From assembly GCF_001544015.1 (NCBI RefSeq), contig NZ_AP014924.1, forward strand, positions 3,286,001-3,350,000: DNA of 64,000 nucleotides, in the 5' to 3' direction. The notes below the pieces were generated by a model. That model ran no database searches, had not been told where the DNA came from, and worked only from the letters and a program-made list of their open reading frames with translations. Shown here piece after piece: positions 38,734 through 47,565 of this stretch. The first letter of the stretch is position 1; each line of letters opens with the position of its first letter. The position numbers and the translations under genes are program-made. Source of the DNA: Limnochorda pilosa (GTDB lineage: Bacteria > Bacillota > Limnochordia > Limnochordales > Limnochordaceae).

Positions 38734-38742
38734 ATTCTAGCA
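38734..38742 (-). promoter_or_regulatory. Possible extended -10 promoter for the bifunctional nuclease
   Basis: Minus strand TGCTAGAAT, 33 bases before the ATG and just past the pyrG stop. The -35 region (TAGAAG at 17 bases) is weak. Confidence 0.45.
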
Positions 38743-38759
38743 CATCCCCCGCGTGACTT

Positions 38760-40418
38760 CTAGCGGAGCCCCAGCTCACCGGAGAGCCGACTGCCGGCCG
38801 CTTCCACCTCTCGTCCGGCCCGGTACGCCACCGCCCCGCCCACGAAGCCTCGGTAGAGCGGGTGCGGCCGGTTCGGCCGCGAGCGCCACTCTGGGTGAAA
38901 CTGGCAACCGACGAACCACGGATGGTCTGCCAGTTCCACGATCTCCACCAGGCGCCGGTCGGGCGAGAGCCCTGTAAGGCGGAGCCCGGCGGCGGTGAGG
39001 GCGGTTCGGTACCCGTTGTTCAGCTCGAAGCGGTGCCGGTGCCGCTCGTAGATCACGGACTCCTCATAGAGTTCCCGGCTGATGCTTCCCTCCTCCAGCA
39101 CGCAGGGGTAGACGCCCAATCTCATGGTTCCACCCATGTCTTCGACGTCTGCCTGCTCGGGCATGAGGTCCACCACGGGATGGGGGGTCGCCGGGTCGAA
39201 CTCGGAAGAGTTGGCGCGTTCGAGCCCGCAGGCGTTCCGGGCGAACTCGATGACGGCCACCTGCATCCCGAGGCAGACCCCGAAGTATGGGATCCGGTGC
39301 TCCCGGGCGTACCGGGCTGCCATCATCATGCCCTCCACGCCCCGGCCGCCGAAGCCCCCTGGGACCAGGATCCCGTCCACGCCGCCCAGCAAGGACTCGA
39401 CGGGCTGGGACTCCAGGTCTTCCGAGTGGACCCACCGGACGTTCACCCGGGTGTCGTGGACGATGCCGCCATGGGTGAGAGCCTCCACCACGCTCAGGTA
39501 GGCGTCGGGAAGGGCCACGTACTTGCCGACGATGGCGATCTCCACCTCGCGGCTCGGGTGCCGAACCCGCTCCACCATCTCCCGCCAGGCCGCCAGGTCG
39601 CGCTCGCCGGCCTGCAGGCCGAGCTTCTCGATGACGATGTCGTCCAGCCCGGCCTCCTCCAGGAGGAGCGGGACCTGGTAGATGGTCTCCGCATCCAGGT
39701 TGGGGATGACTGCTTCGGGCTCGATGTCGCAGAAGAGGGCGATCTTGTTCCGTACCTCGTCGGGCAGCGGGCGCTCGGAACGACAGACGATGACGTCCGG
39801 CTGGATGCCGATGCTGCGCAGCTCCTTCACGCTGTGCTGGGTGGGCTTGGTCTTCAGCTCCCGGGAGGCCTTGATGTAAGGAACCAGCGTGACGTGGACG
39901 TAGAGGCAGCTCTCCCGGCCCAGGTCGCTCTTCAGCTGCCGGATCGCCTCCAGGAAGGGCAGGCTCTCGATGTCGCCCACGGTGCCGCCCACTTCCACGA
40001 TGACCACGTCGACGTTGCGCTCCTTGGCCACCCGCAGGATGCGGTCCTTGATCTCGTTGGTCACGTGGGGGATGACCTGCACCGTCCGGCCCAGGAAGTC
40101 CCCGCGCCGCTCCTTGGTGATGATGGACCAGTAGATCTTGCCGGCGGTGAGGTTGGAGAGCTTGGTCAGGTCCTCGTCGATGAAGCGTTCGTAGTGACCC
40201 AGATCCAGGTCGGTCTCGGCCCCGTCGGCGGTGACGAAGACCTCGCCGTGCTGGAATGGGCTCATGGTGCCTGGATCGACGTTGATGTACGGATCCAGCT
40301 TCTGGACGGCCACCGAGAGGCCCCGGCTCTTCAGCAGCCTGCCCAAGGACGCGGCGGTGATCCCCTTGCCCAGGCTCGACACCACCCCGCCGGTGATGAA
40401 GATGAACTTGGACGACAT
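38760..40418 (-). CDS. pyrG: CTP synthase
   Basis: Makes CTP from UTP, ATP and glutamine; 552 residues. N-terminal amidoligase domain with [14 protein letters not shown] and [21 protein letters not shown]-terminal class I glutaminase with the catalytic Cys in YFGVCLGMQ, the oxyanion region PGGFGGRG and His-Glu in CQFHPE. ATG 40418 has GGGAGGAGGGC upstream; the longer frame to 40541 runs past the promoter and is not coding. It has a strong promoter and a structured leader. Confidence 0.97.
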   Translation of the reverse strand: MSSKFIFITGGVVSSLGKGITAASLGRLLKSRGLSVAVQKLDPYINVDPGTMSPFQHGEVFVTADGAETDLDLGHYERFIDEDLTKLSNLTAGKIYWSIITKERRGDFLGRTVQVIPHVTNEIKDRILRVAKERNVDVVIVEVGGTVGDIESLPFLEAIRQLKSDLGRESCLYVHVTLVPYIKASRELKTKPTQHSVKELRSIGIQPDVIVCRSERPLPDEVRNKIALFCDIEPEAVIPNLDAETIYQVPLLLEEAGLDDIVIEKLGLQAGERDLAAWREMVERVRHPSREVEIAIVGKYVALPDAYLSVVEALTHGGIVHDTRVNVRWVHSEDLESQPVESLLGGVDGILVPGGFGGRGVEGMMMAARYAREHRIPYFGVCLGMQVAVIEFARNACGLERANSSEFDPATPHPVVDLMPEQADVEDMGGTMRLGVYPCVLEEGSISRELYEESVIYERHRHRFELNNGYRTALTAAGLRLTGLSPDRRLVEIVELADHPWFVGCQFHPEWRSRPNRPHPLYRGFVGGAVAYRAGREVEAAGSRLSGELGLR

Positions 40419-40457
40419 CGGCGCCCTCCTCCCACGATCTGCGGGGCGCACCGGCCG

Positions 40458-40486
40458 GCGGGATCCGCCACCCCCAGGGGGTGCCC
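40458..40486 (-). promoter_or_regulatory. pyrG leader: GGGC start region and C-run hairpin
   Basis: Eight bases after the -10 the minus strand reads GGGCACCCCCTGGGGGTG. CACCCCC and GGGGGTG form a tight hairpin whose 5' arm is a C-run, and a second small hairpin (GGCGG/CCGCC) follows. Gram-positive pyrG genes start with GGGC and use CTP-dependent G addition to open a C-rich attenuator arm; this leader has the matching parts but lacks a T-run. Confidence 0.4.
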
Positions 40487-40493
40487 TTCGCCT

Positions 40494-40521
40494 ATTATAG
40501 CAGAGCGTCCGGGCGCGCCAA
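40494..40521 (-). promoter_or_regulatory. Promoter of pyrG
   Basis: Minus strand TTGGCG (40521-40516), 16-base spacer, TATAAT (40499-40494). The spacer begins CGCCCGG. It lies about 76 bases before the pyrG ATG. Confidence 0.75.
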
Positions 40522-40543
40522 GACACAGTTGCGCGGGGCACCG

Positions 40544-40566
40544 GGCCTGGAGGGCCGAAGCGGGCG
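40544..40566. repeat. 23-base repeat shared with 23786-23808, copy 2
   Basis: Intergenic, between argS and the pyrG promoter. It begins GGCCTGGAGGGCCG and matches the other copy at 21 of 23 positions in the same orientation. Confidence 0.45.
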
Positions 40567-40597
40567 TACGCCGCCAGGGACCCACGCGCTCCCCGCC

Positions 40598-42331
40598 CTA
40601 CATCCGGTCGGGCGCGCTGACGCCCATGAGGTCCAGCGCCCGCCGGAGGGTAAGCTGGGTGGCCCGGGCCAGGAGCAGGCGGGCGGCTTCTAGCTTGGGG
40701 GATTCGCCCAGGATCCGGTGGTGGGCGTAGAAGACGTGGAAGCGCCGGGCCAGCTCCTGCGCGTAGAAGGAGAGGCGATGCGGCTCCCGGCGGTCGGCGG
40801 CGAGGCGCACCTCGGAGGGGAAGGCGGCCACGTGGCGAAGGAGGTCGTCCTCCTCGTCGCTGGTGAGCGCCGATAGGTCCGTGCTTCGGGGGTCGGGCAG
40901 GTGCGCGGCCGGGTCCGCGCCCTCGCCGAAGGCCTGGCGGAAGACGCTCGCGATGCGGGCATGGGCGTACTGTACGTAGTAGACCGGGTTCTCGTCGGAC
41001 TGGCGGACGGCGAGCTCCAGGTCGAAGTCCAGGGGGGCGTCGAGGCTTCGGGTGAGGAAGGTGAACCGGGCGGCGTCCACGCCCACCTCATCCACCAGGT
41101 CGCGCAGGGTGATGAACTCCCCGGCGCGCTTGGACATCCGCACCGGCTGGCCGCCCCGGGTGAGGGTGACGAGCTGCAGCAGGAGCACCTCGAGCCGGTC
41201 GGGCGGGTACCCCAGCGCTTCCAGGGCCGCCTTGGTGCGGACGATGTGCCCGTGGTGGTCGGGGCCCCAGAGGTCGATGAGCCGCTCGAAACCTCGCTCC
41301 AGCTTCTCCCGGTGGTAGGCGATGTCGCCCAGGAGGTAGGTCGGCTGGCCGTCCCGTTTCACCACCACCCGGTCCTTCTCGTCCCCGAAACGGCTGGTGG
41401 CGAGCCAGACGGCTCCATCCTCTTCGTAGCTCATGCCGCGCTCCCGGTAGAGGCGGGCCACCTCGTCCACCTTCCCGGCGGCGTGCAGGTCCCGTTCCCG
41501 GAACCAGCGGTCGAAGCGAACCCCGTAGCGCTCCAGGTCCTCCCGCTGCTGGGCCACCATGCGATCGGGTCCTTCACGGCGGAGGAAGGCGTGCCGTCGC
41601 TCGGGCTCCCACTCCAGCAGATCCGGGTGCTCCCGCAGAATCGCCCCGGCGACCTCCCGCACGTACTCTCCCTGGTACGCACCCTCGGGCAGCTCGAGAG
41701 GCTCACCCTGGAGCTCGCGGCAGCGGGCCTCGATGGTGCGGGCGAAGAGGTCCACCTGGTGACCGGCATCGTTGACATAGTACTCGGTGGCCACCGGGTG
41801 GCCGGCTGCGGCCAGGCAGCGGGCCAGCACGTCGCCCACGGCCGCGGCCCGGGCGTTGACCACGTTCATGGGTCCGGTGGGGTTGGCGCTCACGAACTCC
41901 ACCAGGATCCTCTGGGAAGCCTCGGCCCGGCTCTCGCCGTAGCGGTCGGGCGCCTCCAGCACCCCGGGCACCACCTCGTGGAGCCAGCCGGGGTGGAGCC
42001 GGAAATTGATGAATCCAGGCCCCGCCACCTCCACCCGCTCCACACCCGCGGCTTCGGCATCCAGGTACGCCACCAGGATCTCCGCCAGGTCGCGGGGCCT
42101 CATACGGGCACTCCGGGCCAGCACCAGCGCGGCGTTGGTGGAGAAGTCCCCGTGGGCCTTCTCCCGGGGCACCTCCACGTCGAACGTCGCCTCGCCGGAG
42201 AGGTGCACCCGGCCGGCGGCGACCGCCCGTTCGAGGGCGTCCCGCACCGCTCGGTTCAGCTCCGCTTCCCATCGCGCCAGAAGATCCAATCTCGACTCCC
42301 CTTCTTCTTCACGGGCGCTGGCGTGACCCAT
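40598..42331 (-). CDS. argS: Arginyl-tRNA synthetase
   Basis: Class I synthetase charging tRNA-Arg, up to 577 residues. The N-terminal Add1 domain is followed by the catalytic core with [20 protein letters not shown], where the class I HIGH signature (HxGH) is replaced by N-V-V-N. The second signature is [11 protein letters not shown], and a C-terminal DALR anticodon-binding helix bundle starts near [13 protein letters not shown] 42331 has a poor ribosome site; TTG 42289 ([11 protein letters not shown]) has GGGGAG at good spacing and may be the real start. Last gene of the polyamine operon. Confidence 0.93.
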   Translation of the reverse strand: MGHASAREEEGESRLDLLARWEAELNRAVRDALERAVAAGRVHLSGEATFDVEVPREKAHGDFSTNAALVLARSARMRPRDLAEILVAYLDAEAAGVERVEVAGPGFINFRLHPGWLHEVVPGVLEAPDRYGESRAEASQRILVEFVSANPTGPMNVVNARAAAVGDVLARCLAAAGHPVATEYYVNDAGHQVDLFARTIEARCRELQGEPLELPEGAYQGEYVREVAGAILREHPDLLEWEPERRHAFLRREGPDRMVAQQREDLERYGVRFDRWFRERDLHAAGKVDEVARLYRERGMSYEEDGAVWLATSRFGDEKDRVVVKRDGQPTYLLGDIAYHREKLERGFERLIDLWGPDHHGHIVRTKAALEALGYPPDRLEVLLLQLVTLTRGGQPVRMSKRAGEFITLRDLVDEVGVDAARFTFLTRSLDAPLDFDLELAVRQSDENPVYYVQYAHARIASVFRQAFGEGADPAAHLPDPRSTDLSALTSDEEDDLLRHVAAFPSEVRLAADRREPHRLSFYAQELARRFHVFYAHHRILGESPKLEAARLLLARATQLTLRRALDLMGVSAPDRM

Positions 42332-42365
42332 TGGACCCGGCCGGCCCCGCGCGGTTCCCCACCTA

Positions 42366-43259
42366 CTACCCCGGTGGCAACGCCAGGAGGGCTTCCCGCA
42401 CCACCTTCGCCGCCAGGAAGGCGCTTGCCTCCCCGGGGCCGTCGTAGGGCGGCGAGAGCTCCACCAGGTCGCACCCCACCACGTTCAGCCCGGCCAGGGA
42501 ACGTACCGCCGCCAGGAGATCCGCGCCCGACCACCCGCCCGGTTCCGGCGTCCCGAGGCCGGGGGCGAACCCCGGGTCGACCACGTCCAGGTCGACGGTG
42601 ACGTAGACGGGCCGGGTCCCAAGCTCGGCCTTGAGCGCCCGCAGGGCGGGGAGGGCTGCGGCGGGGTCCGACGGGAGCAAGCGGCTACGGGAGCGTGCCC
42701 ACGCCATCTCCTCCCGCTCGCCGGATCGGATGCCGACCTGGTGGATGCGCTCCGGCCCGAGCACCTCGCCCGCCCGACGCATCACCGTCGCGTGGGAGAG
42801 CTTCTGGCCCAGGTAGGTGTCGCGCTGGTCAGCGTGGGCGTCGAACTGAAGGACCGCCATCTCCGGATAGCGCTGCGCCGCGGCCTGCACCGCCCCCAGG
42901 GTGAGCAGGTGCTCGCCCCCCAGGAGGAACGGCCAGTGGCCGTCGTCGAGCAGCGCCCCCACCGCGTCCTCGATGAGGGCCAGCGCTTCCTCCACCCGTC
43001 CGAAGGGGAGGAGGAGGCTCCCCGCGTCGTGGAAGGCCAGGTCCTCCAGGTCGCGCTCCAGTGATGGGCTGTAGGTCTCGAGACCCTCGCTGACCGCCCG
43101 GATCCGCGCCGGACCGAAGCGCGCCCCAGGCCGGAAGCTGATGGTGACATCCATGGGAACGCCCAGCAACACGGGGCCGGCCTCGTCGTAGGAGGCCCGG
43201 GCCCTCAGGAAAGGCGAGTCGGGCACCCGCTCCACCTGGCTCCAGCGCTGCACGCTCAT
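42366..43259 (-). CDS. speB: Agmatinase-family ureohydrolase
   Basis: Mn-dependent ureohydrolase of 297 residues that removes urea from agmatine (giving putrescine) or from N1-aminopropylagmatine (giving spermidine). Metal-binding motifs: GGEHLLTLG, QFDAHADQRD and VDLDVVDPGFAPGLGTPEPGG. ATG 43259 overlaps the speE stop (ATGA). With pdaD and speE upstream its polyamine role is firm; which of the two substrates it prefers cannot be read from the sequence. Confidence 0.93.
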   Translation of the reverse strand: MSVQRWSQVERVPDSPFLRARASYDEAGPVLLGVPMDVTISFRPGARFGPARIRAVSEGLETYSPSLERDLEDLAFHDAGSLLLPFGRVEEALALIEDAVGALLDDGHWPFLLGGEHLLTLGAVQAAAQRYPEMAVLQFDAHADQRDTYLGQKLSHATVMRRAGEVLGPERIHQVGIRSGEREEMAWARSRSRLLPSDPAAALPALRALKAELGTRPVYVTVDLDVVDPGFAPGLGTPEPGGWSGADLLAAVRSLAGLNVVGCDLVELSPPYDGPGEASAFLAAKVVREALLALPPG

Positions 43260-44095
43260 GGGCGGATCAGCTCGGTCACGAACGCCGGAAGGGCGAAGGC
43301 CGCCCGGTGGAGCTCCGGCGTGTAGTAGCGGCACGAGCCCTCAGGTCCCCGCCCGGCGGGATCCAGAGGATCCGGGCCCAGGCTTCCCAGGGTAAAGGAC
43401 CACAGGCCGCTCGGATACGTGGGAACGCACGTGAGGTAGAGCCGCGCCAGCGGGAAGACTTGAGCCGCGGCCCGGAAGGCCTGCCGTAGCAGCTCCCGGT
43501 TGAGGTAGGGCGACTCGGTCTGGGCCGTAAGGATCCCGCCGGGGGCGAGCGCCCCCCGCACGTCACGGTAGAACTCCTCGCTGAAGAGGCCCACCGCCGC
43601 CCGCACCGGATCCGTGGAGTCCACCACGATCACGTCGAAGGGAGGCACGTCGCCCTGGCCCGCCTGCTGGACGTACGCCCGCCCGTCGGCGGCCACGACC
43701 TGAACCCTGGGATCATCCAGCCCCGACGAGAGGCTGGGGAGCCAGCGGCGCGACGCTTCGACCACCGCGGGATCGATCTCGACCAGCACCGCCTGCTCCA
43801 CCGAGGGGTGCTTCAGCACCTCCCGGATGGCTCCCCCGTCACCGCCCCCAATCACCGCGACCCGCCGCGGGCGGGGATGCGTGCTCAGCGGCACGTGAAC
43901 CATCATCTCGTGGTAGGCCGCCTCGTCCCTCTCGGTGGTCTGGATCATGCCGTCCAGGGCCAGCATCGTGCCCCAGGGCTCGGTTTCCAGCACCGACAGC
44001 TCCTGATAGCCCGTCTGGCGATGCTCCAGCACCTTGCTGGCCTTCACCGAGATCCGTAAGGACGCGGTCTGGTTTTCCGTGAACCAAAGCTCCAT
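43256..44095 (-). CDS. speE: Spermidine synthase-family aminopropyltransferase
   Basis: Transfers the aminopropyl group of decarboxylated S-adenosylmethionine to putrescine or agmatine; 279 residues. The motifs VIGGGDGGAIREVLKH, EIDPAVVEASRRWLP and VVDSTDPV mark the co-substrate pocket, and YHEMMVHVPL is the standard N-terminal block. The ATG 44095 start is fixed by homology (MELWFTE...), although the AGGAGG element lies 22 bases away. No SpeD (SAM decarboxylase) gene is in the window. Confidence 0.93.
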   Translation of the reverse strand: MELWFTENQTASLRISVKASKVLEHRQTGYQELSVLETEPWGTMLALDGMIQTTERDEAAYHEMMVHVPLSTHPRPRRVAVIGGGDGGAIREVLKHPSVEQAVLVEIDPAVVEASRRWLPSLSSGLDDPRVQVVAADGRAYVQQAGQGDVPPFDVIVVDSTDPVRAAVGLFSEEFYRDVRGALAPGGILTAQTESPYLNRELLRQAFRAAAQVFPLARLYLTCVPTYPSGLWSFTLGSLGPDPLDPAGRGPEGSCRYYTPELHRAAFALPAFVTELIRP

Positions 44096-44205
44096 CGGTC
44101 GCCGGCCGCTGCCGGCCCACCTCCTCACCTGCCTCCGGCGCCGTCGATGGGCGCCGGGGCCCATGCTCCCGCTGCGCCCGTGCTCCCCGTCACATCCCGG
44201 GCCGG

Positions 44206-44664
44206 TCAGTACCAGAGGGCGCAGCCGGCGAACGCGCACCCGACGCGCTCGACCCGGTGCTCGGCGGCAATGGCGCGGACGGCGACCAGCGGGATCCCCC
44301 GGTGGCGGAACGCCTCTTCCACCCGGCGCCGGACCTCCGCCTCGGCCTCATCCCGACTGCACCGGCCGCCGAACTCCATGATGACCCCGAACGAGTCACG
44401 GCTCAGCCCCACGGCCACGGCCGCGGCGACCTGCGTCCCCGGCTCCTCCGAGGTGAACGATCCATACGCGATGGGCAGGAGCGAGCCCGGGGGCACTTCC
44501 AGGCGTTCCACCTCCTCCGCTCCCGGCGGGAGGATGCTCGAGACCCTGATCAGATTGAGGTTGCCCACTCCGGCCGCGAGCAGGGCATGATCGAACGCGT
44601 TGAGGCTGGTCGGTCCCTCGGCCCCGGCGGCCACCAGGGTGAACCTCTTGGGCGTGGGAAGCAC
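44206..44664 (-). CDS. pdaD: Pyruvoyl-dependent arginine decarboxylase
   Basis: Converts arginine to agmatine without pyridoxal phosphate; 152 residues. The proenzyme self-cleaves at a Ser-Ser bond to make the pyruvoyl group; here LIRVSSILPPGA places it at Ser42-Ser43. The C-terminal half has the typical GVIMEFGGRCS and a glutamate-rich helix. GTG 44664 follows AGGAGGAGTTCAG, which decides the start. First gene of pdaD-speE-speB-argS, with its own promoter. This enzyme type is common in archaea and scattered bacteria. Confidence 0.92.
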   Translation of the reverse strand: MLPTPKRFTLVAAGAEGPTSLNAFDHALLAAGVGNLNLIRVSSILPPGAEEVERLEVPPGSLLPIAYGSFTSEEPGTQVAAAVAVGLSRDSFGVIMEFGGRCSRDEAEAEVRRRVEEAFRHRGIPLVAVRAIAAEHRVERVGCAFAGCALWY

Positions 44665-44752
44665 CTGAACTCCTCCTGTGAGGCTGCGGCCGCGGTCCAA
44701 AGGCAGCCCACCGCCCGCCACGGCTGCGCCCGCTGACGAACGTGCAGATGCT

Positions 44753-44781
44753 AGTATAGCAGGGCGCCCTGGAAAAACCAA
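44753..44781 (-). promoter_or_regulatory. Promoter of the polyamine operon
   Basis: Minus strand TTGGTT (44781-44776), 17-base spacer, TATACT (44758-44753) preceded by TGC, an extended -10. It lies about 90 bases before the pdaD GTG and is divergent from the MoxR/VWA cluster promoter. Confidence 0.65.
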
Positions 44782-44849
44782 CAGATTCCCTACACCCCTT
44801 CCCTGCGCCGCGCGGATGCAGAAAGCGGGAACTTCCGGCAGCCCTGCGG

Positions 44850-44855
44850 TATAAT
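44850..44855 (+). promoter_or_regulatory. -10 box of the MoxR/VWA cluster
   Basis: A perfect TATAAT lies 32 bases before the first ATG of the cluster. No recognisable -35 is present at 16-18 bases, so activity may need an activator. Confidence 0.5.
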
Positions 44856-44887
44856 GGCATCGAGACCCGCGGCAGGGGTTGAGGCCC

Positions 44888-46822
44888 ATGGCGACCCTGG
44901 CAAGACGGGGCGCCCGCGCCGGGCTCGCACTGGTCGTCCTTCTCTGGTTCACGGCCTGCGGCCCCCCGGGGCACGCAGATGCCGGGGCGACGGTGACCCA
45001 GGGCCCGCTCGAGCTGGAGGCCGACGTGGGCCTGGGCGGCGTGATCCGCCCTGGCCTTCCCTTTCCGTTGCAGCTCCACGTGGAGAACCGTGGGGCCGAT
45101 GTGGACGCGGACCTGCGCGTCCTCACCCGCCGCGTGCGGCTCGACCACCCGTGGGTCCAGGTGGACGAGCTCCGCCTCCCCATCCGGCTGCCTTCGGGCG
45201 GCCGCTTCACGTGGAACCTCACGCTCTCCTCGGAAGACGTGGTCCACCCCGTGCAGGTGGAGGTCTGGCCCAAGACGGGTCAGGGCGCCGAGCCCCTCCG
45301 GCTGGAGGTGCCGCTGCGGCCGCTCGCAACACGGGAACCCATCGTGGCCCTCGTCAGCAGACGAGGGCTGCACCTGCCGCCCGCAGAGCAGCCGGCGATC
45401 CTGCGGGACGCGCGGGTGGTGGAGCTTCGGCGTCCGGAGGTCCTTCCCCATCAGTGGGACGGGTGGTTGCCGGCCCAGTGGGTGGTGGTGGACGACATCC
45501 CCCTGGGGTCGCTGGCGGCGCCGCAGGCGGAGGCCCTCCGTCTCTGGGTGCTGGCCGGGGGGCGCCTCCTGGTGCTCCCGCGAGCCGCCTCGTCCCTGCC
45601 CGCGGGCTGGGCCGACCTCTTGCCCGTCACGCCCCTGGGTAGCTCGCTCTCGCTTGAGGGTACGACGACGGAGCTGGGCAGGGTGCCCTCCGGGGCCACC
45701 CTTTACTTGAGCCTGCCGCAGCCCGGATCGGAGGAACTCCACGCCCTGGCAGGGGTTCCCCTGGTCGCTCGCGTGCGAATGGGGCTTGGAACCACTGGGT
45801 GGATCGGTTTCGACCTTTCCGACCCGCTCCTGGATGCCCCCTTGCGGGTGGCGCTGCTCGAGGCGGCGCTTGACGGCCCGGTGCGGACGCCGCCCCCCGA
45901 CCCGGGCAGCGGCTCGCCCCTGACCTGGCGATCCCTCCGCTCGGTGCCGGTGCTCCCTCCTTCCCCTCTGCCCCTTGCGGCACTCCTGGGCGGCTACGCG
46001 CTCCTGGCCTACCTCACCGTCCGGCTCGCCCGGCGGCGGCAGGCCCTACTGGGTGTGGCGCTCTTGGCCGCGCTTGCTTCGGTGGTCGTGGCGGGCTCCG
46101 CACCCTCCGATCCCAAGGCGAGCGCCTTCGCGGCGGTCCAGGTCCTGGAGGCGTCGGGTGGCTGGGGACGCGGCTGGGGCGCCTGGCTGCTGGGGCGCGC
46201 CGACCCGGCTCCCACCCGCCTCGCCGTGAACCCCGCTTCGTGGCAGGTGGGGCCGCTGGACGAGGAACGCCGGGAGACACGGACCCTCCTCACCCTCGAG
46301 GCAGACCTGCGCGGCTACCAGTGGCAGGGACCAGGATACCTTCCAGCCACGGTGCGCTGGCCGCTGCCGCTCGATCTCCACCTGACGGCCGCAGGCGGCG
46401 GCACCTGGTGGGTGGAGAATCGCTCGCGGGCGCGGCTCGAGATGGTGCTCTTCTACGATGGCGAGAACCTGCTCCCCCTGAACGACCTTCCTCCCGGAGG
46501 CAGCCTCGCGGTGGACCCCCACGATCCTCTCCTGCGGCTGGCCCGCATCGGCATCCGGCAGAGCGGGCTCGCGGAGCTGCGGCGCTGGGCGGTTTCGAGG
46601 CTGGATCCCGGGGAACTCACGGCACCGCGCACGCCCCTGGTCACCCGGGCTCTCGAGGAGGGGTGGGAGCGGCTCGGGCGCCAGCCGGAGCCCCTACCTG
46701 TGGTGATGGCCCTGGTCGAGCCCTCGCCCCTGCCCGACGGCGCTCCCCCCATGGGGCCGGCGCCGGTGGTGAGCCTGGTGATCCTCCGCCCCTCGGCCGG
46801 GCCAAGGGGTGACGGGCCATGA
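44888..46822 (+). CDS. Predicted lipoprotein with two membrane helices, MoxR/VWA cluster
   Basis: 644-residue protein I do not assign to a named family. The N-terminus (arginines, then GLALVVLLWFTACG) looks like a lipoprotein signal with Cys in an FTAC box. An extracytoplasmic beta-rich region follows, then two helices at about 360-405 (PLPLAALLGGYALLAYLTVR and LLGVALLAALASVVVAG), then a second beta-rich region (about 430-630). This resembles the large accessory membrane proteins seen beside MoxR and DUF58 genes. ATG 44888 is preferred over TTG 44879. Its stop overlaps the next gene (ATGA). Confidence 0.75.
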   Translation: MATLARRGARAGLALVVLLWFTACGPPGHADAGATVTQGPLELEADVGLGGVIRPGLPFPLQLHVENRGADVDADLRVLTRRVRLDHPWVQVDELRLPIRLPSGGRFTWNLTLSSEDVVHPVQVEVWPKTGQGAEPLRLEVPLRPLATREPIVALVSRRGLHLPPAEQPAILRDARVVELRRPEVLPHQWDGWLPAQWVVVDDIPLGSLAAPQAEALRLWVLAGGRLLVLPRAASSLPAGWADLLPVTPLGSSLSLEGTTTELGRVPSGATLYLSLPQPGSEELHALAGVPLVARVRMGLGTTGWIGFDLSDPLLDAPLRVALLEAALDGPVRTPPPDPGSGSPLTWRSLRSVPVLPPSPLPLAALLGGYALLAYLTVRLARRRQALLGVALLAALASVVVAGSAPSDPKASAFAAVQVLEASGGWGRGWGAWLLGRADPAPTRLAVNPASWQVGPLDEERRETRTLLTLEADLRGYQWQGPGYLPATVRWPLPLDLHLTAAGGGTWWVENRSRARLEMVLFYDGENLLPLNDLPPGGSLAVDPHDPLLRLARIGIRQSGLAELRRWAVSRLDPGELTAPRTPLVTRALEEGWERLGRQPEPLPVVMALVEPSPLPDGAPPMGPAPVVSLVILRPSAGPRGDGP

Positions 46823-47565
46823 GGGAACTCCGTCTGACGTGGACGCCGCCGGGGACGGGGCCCCGCGACGGCGAGCCCGACACCACCGGTCGGGCCCTGT
46901 TCGGCCTGCACCTGGCGGGTTCGCTCATGGCCTTGCTGGCCGCCTGGCCGCCGGGTTGGCGGCTGGGCGAGCCGGTGCTGACCGACCCCTTCGGCACGTG
47001 GTGGGGAGCCGAGGCGGCCTTTCTGAGCCTCGCAGCCCTTCAGTTCGGAGCCGGTCGCTGGCGGAGCGAGCCCGAACGACGGCCCGTCGCGGAGGGCGCC
47101 CCGTCGAGCGAAAGCTGGGCGTGGCTCCTTCTCCTGGTGGCCAGCGTCGTCCCCGCGGGGGTGGCGGCGTACCGGGTGAACCCCTTGCCCTCGCCCCCGC
47201 CGGCGATCCTGGCGGCGGCGCTCGGGGCGGACCTCTTCTTCTTCGCCAGCCTGGGCCGGACGTTGCGCCGATGGCAGCTGGGGGAGCCGTCCACCGGCAT
47301 GGCCGCCTGGGGTCTCTTCCTCCTCGTCGGGGCGGGCGTCTGGCTTCCAGGAGCCCGCGCCTTCGAGATCATTCCCGGCCGGGCTCCCCTGCCCGCCCTG
47401 GGACCGGTGCCTTTCCCGCTCCTCTTCGACCAGCCGCCCATCTCCATCGGCCCCTGGCAGCTTCCTCTGGCCGCGGTCACCGCCGCTGGTTGGGCCGCCG
47501 CCGGCCTCGCGGTGCGAGCGGGGGGACGGCTGCTGGCACGCCGCGGGAGGGGGCTCGTGCCGTGA
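46819..47565 (+). CDS. Polytopic membrane protein of the MoxR/VWA cluster
   Basis: 248-residue protein with about six hydrophobic segments (for example HLAGSLMALLAAWPP, SWAWLLLLVASVVPAGVAAY, AAWGLFLLVGAGVWLPG and PLAAVTAAGWAAAGLAV). I do not recognise a family. It overlaps its neighbours on both sides (ATGA at 46819, GTGA at 47562), so it is translated as part of the cluster and probably forms a membrane complex with them. Confidence 0.7.
   Translation: MRELRLTWTPPGTGPRDGEPDTTGRALFGLHLAGSLMALLAAWPPGWRLGEPVLTDPFGTWWGAEAAFLSLAALQFGAGRWRSEPERRPVAEGAPSSESWAWLLLLVASVVPAGVAAYRVNPLPSPPPAILAAALGADLFFFASLGRTLRRWQLGEPSTGMAAWGLFLLVGAGVWLPGARAFEIIPGRAPLPALGPVPFPLLFDQPPISIGPWQLPLAAVTAAGWAAAGLAVRAGGRLLARRGRGLVP

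Noticed and set aside
41773-41810. Plus-strand TTGACA inside argS as a promoter
   Set aside because: No -10-like hexamer lies 16-18 bases downstream, and it is inside coding sequence of the other strand.
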